A program made the position numbers and the translations under genes. The notes below the pieces were generated by a model, which had not been told where the DNA came from, ran no database searches, and saw only the letters and a program-made list of their open reading frames with translations. Below, piece after piece: positions 17,002 through 21,911 of a stretch of 21,911 nt of DNA. The stretch is from the NCBI GenBank assembly GCA_023260175.1, contig JALQWD010000126.1, positions 1-21,911 of the forward strand. Reading direction: 5' to 3'. Every line of letters begins with the position of its first letter. Position 1 is the stretch's first letter. Origin of the DNA: Candidatus Nanopelagicaceae bacterium (GTDB lineage: Bacteria; Actinomycetota; Actinomycetes; Nanopelagicales; Nanopelagicaceae).

Positions 17002-18746
17002 TATTTTTTATCTGTCTCAGGTTTAGCGTCGATCGCAGCTTCTTTACGCTGCGCAGGTGTGATTGGAGTTGGTGCGCCAGTTAGCGGATCTCCTCCAGAT
17101 GCAGTCTTAGGGAATGCAATTACTTCACGAATTGAATCTGCGCCAGCAAGTAGTGCGCACAAACGATCAATACCAATTGCTAAACCGCCATGTGGTGGTG
17201 GGCCATATTGAAAGGCATCTAATAAGAATCCGAATTTGCTCTGCGCCTCTTCGTCAGTTAAACCAATAACTTCAAAGACATCACGCTGAATCTGTTGATC
17301 ATGGATTCGAATAGATCCACCACCAAGCTCAGTTCCATTAAGAACAATGTCGTATGCATACGCAAGTGCATTGCCAGGATCTGATTTGAAACTCTTTGCG
17401 AACTCTGGCTTTGGGCCGGTAAATGGATGATGAACTGCGGTCCAACCACCATTGTCAGTTGGTTCGAACATTGGAGCATCGACAACCCAGAGGAATTCCC
17501 ACTTTGATTCATCAATTAAATTGCGGCGCTTACCAATCTCAAGTCGAACTGCACCGAGAAGAGCTTGTGACTCTGCGCGATTACCCGCAGCGAAGAAGAT
17601 TGCATCGCCAGGCTTTGCCCCTGCTTTAGCTGCGACGCCTGCAATTTCGCTCTCTGAAAGATTCTTTGCAACTGGACCGCCAAGTGTTCCATCTTCTTGC
17701 ACAAGGATGTATGCAAGACCCTTTGCGCCACGCGCCTTTGCCCAATCCTGCCAACCATCCAATTCACGGCGTGGTGAATCAGCACCGCCAGGCATTACCA
17801 CCGCGCCAACATATGGAGCTTGGAATACACGGAATGTGGTCTCTTTGAAGAAATCAGTCATCTCAGTTAATTCATAACCAAAACGTAAGTCGGGTTTATC
17901 TGAACCGTAGCGATCCATGGCATCCGCGTAAGTCATACGTGGAATAGGTAGAGAAATTTCGTAGCTCTTAACTTCTTTCCAAATTTGCACAAGCAATTTT
18001 TCAATCAAGGCCAAAATGTCCTCTTGGTCAATAAAGGACATTTCAATATCGAGCTGAGTAAATTCTGGTTGACGATCTGCACGGAAATCTTCATCGCGGA
18101 AACAACGAGCAATTTGGTAATAGCGTTCCATGCCAGCAACCATTAGCAACTGCTTAAATAACTGCGGAGATTGTGGCAGTGCATACCAAGAACCTGGCTG
18201 CAAACGAACAGGGACCAAGAAGTCGCGTGCACCTTCTGGTGTTGAGCGTGTTAGATATGGTGTTTCGATCTCATGGAAATCTTCCTGTTCCATGATGCGA
18301 CGAATTACTGAAGTAACTTTCGAACGTAAACGCAGGTTTGCCGCAGGTTTTTCTCGTCGTAAATCTAGGTAGCGATAACGAAGGCGAACTTCTTCAGAGA
18401 TATCGTTATCGTCGCCAGAATCAACTGGAAATGGAAGCGGCGCAGCTTCAGATAGAACTTCTACCTCTTTAGCTATAACTTCGATTGCGCCAGTTGCGGT
18501 CTTTGTGTTCTCAGAACCAGCAGGGCGAGCAATGACTTCTCCTACAATCTTTAAGCACCATTCTGCACGTAGCGAACCGGCAGTTGCTTCATCGTTGATA
18601 ACTACTTGGCACCAACCAGAGCCATCGCGTAGATCGATAAATGCAACTCCACCATGATCTCGACGACGCGCAACCCAACCAGTTAATGTGATTGTTTGAC
18701 CAACATGGCTAGCGCGCAGTTCGCCTGCGTGATGTGTGCGGAGCAT
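17001..18746 (-). CDS. aspS: Aspartyl-tRNA synthetase (bacterial type, possibly non-discriminating)
   Basis: A 581-residue class IIb synthetase. The N-terminal OB anticodon domain spans about 1-105. Motif 2 begins [12 protein letters not shown] at 214-225. A bacterial GAD insertion occupies about 290-420. Motif 3 is GLAIGIDR at 521-528. The C-terminus is a short extension rich in Lys/Asp. The anticodon-domain position that separates tRNA specificities carries His31 (RRRDHGGV), as in the non-discriminating enzymes of Pseudomonas, which also charge tRNA-Asn; discriminating E. coli has Leu there. If so, GatCAB must convert Asp-tRNA-Asn. The ATG at 18744-18746 has AGAAGGA about 10 nt upstream and lies 21 nt after hisS. 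Its stop overlaps the lipoprotein gene start. Confidence 0.96.
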   Translation of the reverse strand: MLRTHHAGELRASHVGQTITLTGWVARRRDHGGVAFIDLRDGSGWCQVVINDEATAGSLRAEWCLKIVGEVIARPAGSENTKTATGAIEVIAKEVEVLSEAAPLPFPVDSGDDNDISEEVRLRYRYLDLRREKPAANLRLRSKVTSVIRRIMEQEDFHEIETPYLTRSTPEGARDFLVPVRLQPGSWYALPQSPQLFKQLLMVAGMERYYQIARCFRDEDFRADRQPEFTQLDIEMSFIDQEDILALIEKLLVQIWKEVKSYEISLPIPRMTYADAMDRYGSDKPDLRFGYELTEMTDFFKETTFRVFQAPYVGAVVMPGGADSPRRELDGWQDWAKARGAKGLAYILVQEDGTLGGPVAKNLSESEIAGVAAKAGAKPGDAIFFAAGNRAESQALLGAVRLEIGKRRNLIDESKWEFLWVVDAPMFEPTDNGGWTAVHHPFTGPKPEFAKSFKSDPGNALAYAYDIVLNGTELGGGSIRIHDQQIQRDVFEVIGLTDEEAQSKFGFLLDAFQYGPPPHGGLAIGIDRLCALLAGADSIREVIAFPKTASGGDPLTGAPTPITPAQRKEAAIDAKPETDKK

Positions 18747-18767
18747 CTACCAAATCCTTCTGACTAC

Positions 18768-20009
18768 TTATATATTGTTTGCGAGGTCGCTAATTCTAAC
18801 GGTCTTTGTCTCACCAGAGGACATAGTTTTTAGCTCCACTACCCCACTTGAAACTTCTTTATCTCCGAGAACTAACGCATATCTTGCGCCTGACTTGTCG
18901 GCTGCCTTCATCGCACCTTTTAATGCACGATCACCGAAAGCAATCTCAACAACTTTTCCGGCCTTGCGGAGAATTGCTGCAATCTCTAGCGCCACTTTCT
19001 GTGTACCAAGTGGAATTATGAAGAGATCGGCATTGCCCAAATCAGCAGGAATCACGCCCTCTTCTTCGGCTGCCAAGATTGTGCGATCAACACCAAGACC
19101 CCATCCGATTCCAGATAAATCCTGTCCACCAAGTTCGCTCATCAATTTGTCGTAACGACCGCCGCCGCCAATTGCAGATTGCGCGCCAAGGCCCATGTGA
19201 ATAAATTCAAAAGTAGTTCCGGTGTAATAATCAAACCCACGAACTAATTTTGGATTGATTTCATACTTAACTTTTAGCGCATCAAGATATTCTTTCACTT
19301 TTGCAAAATGCGCTTTAGATTCATCGTTCAGATAATCAAGCAGTACCGGTGCTTTTGACATGGCTTCAATCATCTCTGGGCGCTTGTCATCGAACAATCT
19401 AAGTGGATTCAATTTTGCGCGCTCAGCAGTTGCCTCATCAAGATTCAAAGTTTCATAGAACTTAAGAAGTTCCTTTCGATGCGCAGCTCGTGATTCTGCA
19501 TCTCCCAGAGAGGTGATCTCTAAGCGGTAATTTTTAAGGCCGATATTCTTAAAAGCTTGATCTGCTAGCCAGATGACTTCGGCATCAATTAGCGGATCAT
19601 TTAAACCGATCGCTTCAATGCCAACTTGATAGAACTGGCGGTAGCGACCTTTCTGTGGGCGCTCTGCACGAAAGTATGCTCCGGCGTAAAGCGCCTTGAC
19701 TGGAAGCTGCCCGCGATCTAAACCATGTTCGATTACTGCACGCATAACACCGGCGGTACCTTCTGGGCGAAGTGTTATCGAGCGGCCGCCGCGATCTTCA
19801 AAGGTATACATCTCTTTAGTAACGATGTCAGTTGATTCTCCGACGCCACGAGCAAAGAGCGCTGTATCTTCAAAAGCTGGAAGCTCCATATATTGATAAC
19901 CAGCAGATTTGGCAGGTGCACATAATTGCTCGCGGACAAATTCAAAAATTGCAGAGCGCGGCGGCAGATATTCCGAAACACCTTTAGGCGCCTGAAAAAT
20001 TCCTGCCAT
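18768..20009 (-). CDS. hisS: Histidyl-tRNA synthetase
   Basis: A 413-residue class II synthetase that charges tRNA-His. Motif 2 is in [19 protein letters not shown] (108-126). The two histidine-binding signatures are [15 protein letters not shown] at 255-269 and GGGRYDKL at 282-289, and motif 3 is GWGLGVDR (302-309). The C-terminal anticodon-binding domain follows from about 325. The sequence is complete and the right size, and it is not the HisZ paralogue, which lacks some of these motifs. The ATG at 20007-20009 shares one base with the stop of the MBL hydrolase gene. MBL-hisS-aspS proximity is a common actinobacterial pattern. No T-box leader is visible. Confidence 0.97.
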   Translation of the reverse strand: MAGIFQAPKGVSEYLPPRSAIFEFVREQLCAPAKSAGYQYMELPAFEDTALFARGVGESTDIVTKEMYTFEDRGGRSITLRPEGTAGVMRAVIEHGLDRGQLPVKALYAGAYFRAERPQKGRYRQFYQVGIEAIGLNDPLIDAEVIWLADQAFKNIGLKNYRLEITSLGDAESRAAHRKELLKFYETLNLDEATAERAKLNPLRLFDDKRPEMIEAMSKAPVLLDYLNDESKAHFAKVKEYLDALKVKYEINPKLVRGFDYYTGTTFEFIHMGLGAQSAIGGGGRYDKLMSELGGQDLSGIGWGLGVDRTILAAEEEGVIPADLGNADLFIIPLGTQKVALEIAAILRKAGKVVEIAFGDRALKGAMKAADKSGARYALVLGDKEVSSGVVELKTMSSGETKTVRISDLANNI

Positions 20010-20680
20010 TACCGTCCCTTTTCGTTCCTCTGAATATCAATTAGGAAGTTATTGTATTTTCTCTCGCGCCCAATTGAGGTTTCTGGACCGTGTCCAGGCA
20101 GAACTTGCATCACATCTGGTAGCGGAAGGACCTTATCTTTAAGAGATTTCTGCATTGCGCTCCAAGAACCGCCCGGCAAATCAGTTCGGCCGATCGAACC
20201 CGCGAAGAGCACATCTCCTGAAATTAGCACTTCCCCATTAACTTCAAACATAACTGAACCCTTTGTATGTCCAGGTGTGTGTATCGCTTTAAATTGCATA
20301 CCGACTAAATCGAAAATCTGATTATCTTTTAATTCAACAACTTTCTTTGGTTCAATCCATTCGATACCAGAAAGCTGCGCGATGAAATCTGCGCCATGTG
20401 CTCGCTCTGGATGGAGTAATAATTCTCGATCGTCACTATGAATCATCGCGGGAATGTCGTAACCATCGCATACAGGTTGCACTGAAAATGTATGATCTAA
20501 ATGTCCATGCGTTAGCAGCGTTGCAACTGGCTTTAGATCGAACTCGGATAGCTTTTCAGCCAACTGCTCTGAAACATTTGGCATGCCAGGGTCGACCACG
20601 ATGCACTCCTGGCCGCGCCCCGAGGCCAGAATCCAGCAGTTGGTCGCGAAGGCCTGAGCCTGAAAGTTGGTAACGAGCAT
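20009..20680 (-). CDS. MBL-fold metallo-hydrolase, glyoxalase II-like
   Basis: A 223-residue metallo-beta-lactamase-fold hydrolase. From the chosen start, the zinc motif THGHLDH is at 57-63 (His58, His60, Asp62, His63). His138 in HTPGH, Asp156 in ISGDVLF and His197 in LPGHG complete a di-zinc site. The family includes hydroxyacylglutathione hydrolases and related thioesterases; actinobacteria use other thiols, so the true substrate is unknown. It corresponds to Rv2581c next to hisS in M. tuberculosis. I chose the ATG at 20678-20680 because [16 protein letters not shown] matches the usual N-terminus. The ATG at 20705-20707 would add only nine unconserved residues with PPP. The chosen ATG has a TACCCT box six bases upstream, suggesting a leaderless message. 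Confidence 0.88.
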   Translation of the reverse strand: MLVTNFQAQAFATNCWILASGRGQECIVVDPGMPNVSEQLAEKLSEFDLKPVATLLTHGHLDHTFSVQPVCDGYDIPAMIHSDDRELLLHPERAHGADFIAQLSGIEWIEPKKVVELKDNQIFDLVGMQFKAIHTPGHTKGSVMFEVNGEVLISGDVLFAGSIGRTDLPGGSWSAMQKSLKDKVLPLPDVMQVLPGHGPETSIGRERKYNNFLIDIQRNEKGR

Positions 20681-20686
20681 AGGTGG

Positions 20687-20692
20687 AGGGTA
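20687..20692 (-). promoter_or_regulatory. Candidate -10 box for leaderless MBL-hisS-aspS transcript
   Basis: TACCCT on the minus strand fits TAnnnT and ends six bases before the preferred ATG at 20680. No Shine-Dalgarno is found at normal distance. The -35 region is not recognisable, so this rests on one hexamer and its position. Confidence 0.35.
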
Positions 20693-20738
20693 GCCTTTCA
20701 CATCCAACCGCTGTCGCCTAAAAACGACCTACAACGAC

Positions 20739-20753
20739 GGAAGTACAACTTCC
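20739..20753. promoter_or_regulatory. Inverted repeat in the divergent intergenic region, possible operator
   Basis: GGAAGT-ACA-ACTTCC is a perfect six-base inverted repeat with a three-base spacer. It lies between the divergent MBL and DUF349 genes and ends directly before TAAAGT (20754-20759), a good -10 candidate for the plus-strand gene. Its place in the -35/-10 spacer would suit a repressor site. A short RNA hairpin is the alternative, but no U-run follows. Confidence 0.4.
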
Positions 20754-20759
20754 TAAAGT
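20754..20759 (+). promoter_or_regulatory. Candidate -10 box of the DUF349 gene
   Basis: TAAAGT fits TAnnnT and lies 22 nt before the ATG. This leaves a short leader containing the purine-rich AAGAAAGAGAG, which could act as ribosome binding site. No clear -35 was found 17-18 nt upstream (ACAACG/TACAAC). Confidence 0.35.
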
Positions 20760-20781
20760 GCAAGAAAGAGAGAAAAACGCC

Positions 20782-21911
20782 ATGTCAGAGAATCCATCAC
20801 AAGTTGCTTCACACTTAAATCCAAATCCATCTGCAGCTACTGCGCTAATTGGAGATCCAGCGAAATTTGGTTTCGTTGCAGAAGATGGAACGGTTTTTGT
20901 AAAGACTCCTTATGGCGATAAAGCGGTTGGTTCGTATCCAGGAAAGAGCGCCGAAGAAGCGTTGCAGTACTTTGTACGTAAATTTGAAGCACTTGCATCT
21001 GAGGTCGCAATCCTCGGCGCACGTATCCGCAGCGGTGCGATGGTGCCTAGCGACGCACATGATGCTGTAAATAAATTGCGTCAACAGATTATTGATAGCA
21101 ATGTAGTTGGCGATCTCGAGGCCCTACATATGTCACTAAATCAGCTACCGGAGATCATTGAAGGTAATCGCGCTAACTATGAGGCGAAGAAGGCTCTGGA
21201 AAAGGCAGAGCGTGAAGCTCGTCGTGCTGATGCTCTAATCCAGAAAGAGAATATTGTTGTTGAGGCCGAATCTCTTGCTGATTCTGAGAGCTGGAAAGTA
21301 ACTGGCGAACGCCTAAAGGAACTTCTTGATCAATGGAAGGCAGCGCCTCGTTTAGATAAGAAGGCAGATACTGACCTTTGGAAGCGCTTCTCCTCTGCGC
21401 GCAATAAATTTGATAAGCGTCGTCGCACACACTTTGCATCTCTTGATGCACAACAAAAGGGCGTCTCATCGACAAAGAAGGAATTGGTCGAAAAGGCTGA
21501 GTCACTTGTTAATTCAACTGATTGGGTCGCAACTGCGCGCGCTTTTAAGGCGCTTATGGATCAATGGAAGGCAGCTGGTCGCGGTAAAGCTTCAGATGAT
21601 GCGAAACTTTGGGCGCGTTTTAAGACCGCGCAAGATGCATTCTTTGCAGCGAAGAACGCTGATCTAGAGAAGCGTGAAGGCACAATGGTAGAAAACCTTG
21701 CAAAGCGTGAAGCGCTATTGCCAAAGATTGAAGCTATTTTGCCGATTACTGATCTTGATAAAGCGCGTAAGGAATTCCGCGATTTGATCGGCGAATGGAG
21801 CAAGATTGGTCTTACCGATCGCACCAAGCGCGCAGCTTTAGACGCTCGTGTAGATAAAGTCTCTGATGCAATCAAAGAGGCTGAAGCTGAGAAGTGGCGT
21901 CGTAGCGATCC
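20782..21911 (+). CDS. DUF349 domain protein (3' end outside window)
   Basis: The only plus-strand gene; 376 codons are seen and the frame is open to the window end. The first 100 residues form a small alpha/beta part (GFVAEDGTVFVKTPYGDKAVG), followed by a long charged helical region. The latter has repeated DUF349 units marked by ESWKVTGERLKELLDQWKAA, TDWVATARAFKALMDQWKAA and a third, KARKEFRDLIGEWSKIG. Each is followed by LWKRF/LWARF-type segments (DTDLWKRFSSARNKFDKR, DAKLWARFKTAQDAF). Such proteins are alpha-helical and of unsettled function; a DUF349 gene often lies near relA and the MBL/hisS genes in actinobacteria. The ATG at 20782-20784 has only the purine run AAGAAAGAGAG as ribosome binding site. 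Cytoplasmic location is likely, since no signal or membrane helix is visible. Confidence 0.9.
   Translation, partial: MSENPSQVASHLNPNPSAATALIGDPAKFGFVAEDGTVFVKTPYGDKAVGSYPGKSAEEALQYFVRKFEALASEVAILGARIRSGAMVPSDAHDAVNKLRQQIIDSNVVGDLEALHMSLNQLPEIIEGNRANYEAKKALEKAEREARRADALIQKENIVVEAESLADSESWKVTGERLKELLDQWKAAPRLDKKADTDLWKRFSSARNKFDKRRRTHFASLDAQQKGVSSTKKELVEKAESLVNSTDWVATARAFKALMDQWKAAGRGKASDDAKLWARFKTAQDAFFAAKNADLEKREGTMVENLAKREALLPKIEAILPITDLDKARKEFRDLIGEWSKIGLTDRTKRAALDARVDKVSDAIKEAEAEKWRRSD

Noticed and set aside
18747..18767. T-box or other tRNA-sensing leader ahead of aspS
   Set aside because: Only 21 bases separate hisS and aspS, too short for a T-box, and none of the T-box conserved sequence is present here or before hisS.
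20681..20707. Upstream ATG at 20705-20707 as start of the MBL hydrolase
   Set aside because: It adds nine residues (MDVKGYPPP) not seen in related proteins, without a Shine-Dalgarno site. The ATG at 20678-20680 gives the usual N-terminus and a -10 box at leaderless spacing.
21173..21875. Minus-strand frames opposite the DUF349 gene
   Set aside because: The plus-strand frame is uninterrupted for 376 codons with clear repeat structure; the opposite frames show no motifs.
1..21911. CRISPR arrays, insertion sequences, phage genes, tRNA or rRNA genes, defence systems
   Set aside because: No repeated spacer pattern, transposase or integrase motif, cloverleaf or rRNA signature was seen in any gap or frame. 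Gene content is syntenic housekeeping.

Overview
The window looks like a compact, mid-GC (mid-40s percent by eye, not computed) actinobacterial chromosome. It is probably a streamlined freshwater lineage of the acI / Nanopelagicales type, though that placement is inference. The actinobacterial signs are the gene order DUF948-alaS-ruvX-mltG-aroE-(prepilin peptidase)-aroC-aroK-aroB-aroQ-efp-nusB, which matches the Mycobacterium and Streptomyces arrangement as I know it. Others are the MBL-hisS-aspS run, the pyrR-pyrB-pyrC-carA-carB order, a PGKGP-type EF-P and an actinobacterial-looking AroQ. Streamlining shows in the spacing: nearly all neighbours overlap by 1-17 nt or abut, and the longest gap between genes is about 100 nt. 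No stretch over 300 bases lacks a gene. I see no mobile elements, CRISPR, tRNA or rRNA.

Layout by position; everything from 1 to 20680 is on the minus strand, so transcription runs from right to left. 1-4275: pyrimidine biosynthesis, with carB (partial, 3' part outside the window), carA, pyrC, pyrB and pyrR, preceded at 4290-4307 by a hairpin matching the PyrR-binding loop. 4340-5275: nusB and efp. 5352-9679: the shikimate/chorismate genes aroQ, aroB, aroK, aroC and aroE, with a small A24 prepilin peptidase-like gene between aroC and aroE. 9676-14106: mltG (cell-wall transglycosylase), ruvX, alaS and a DUF948 membrane protein. 14141-17001: a divergent membrane-bound FtsH-like AAA+ zinc protease overlapping a lipoprotein gene. 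17001-20680: aspS, hisS and an MBL-fold hydrolase. 20681-20781: divergent intergenic region with an inverted repeat. 20782-21911: a plus-strand DUF349 protein cut by the window end.

Together the genes supply pyrimidines, chorismate, three aminoacyl-tRNA synthetases and translation/transcription factors, plus envelope maintenance. This is mostly an ordinary housekeeping region. The items most worth a second look are the PyrR hairpin next to the pyrR ribosome binding site and the divergent FtsH-like protease translationally coupled to a lipoprotein. I did not find a convincing new multi-gene system.
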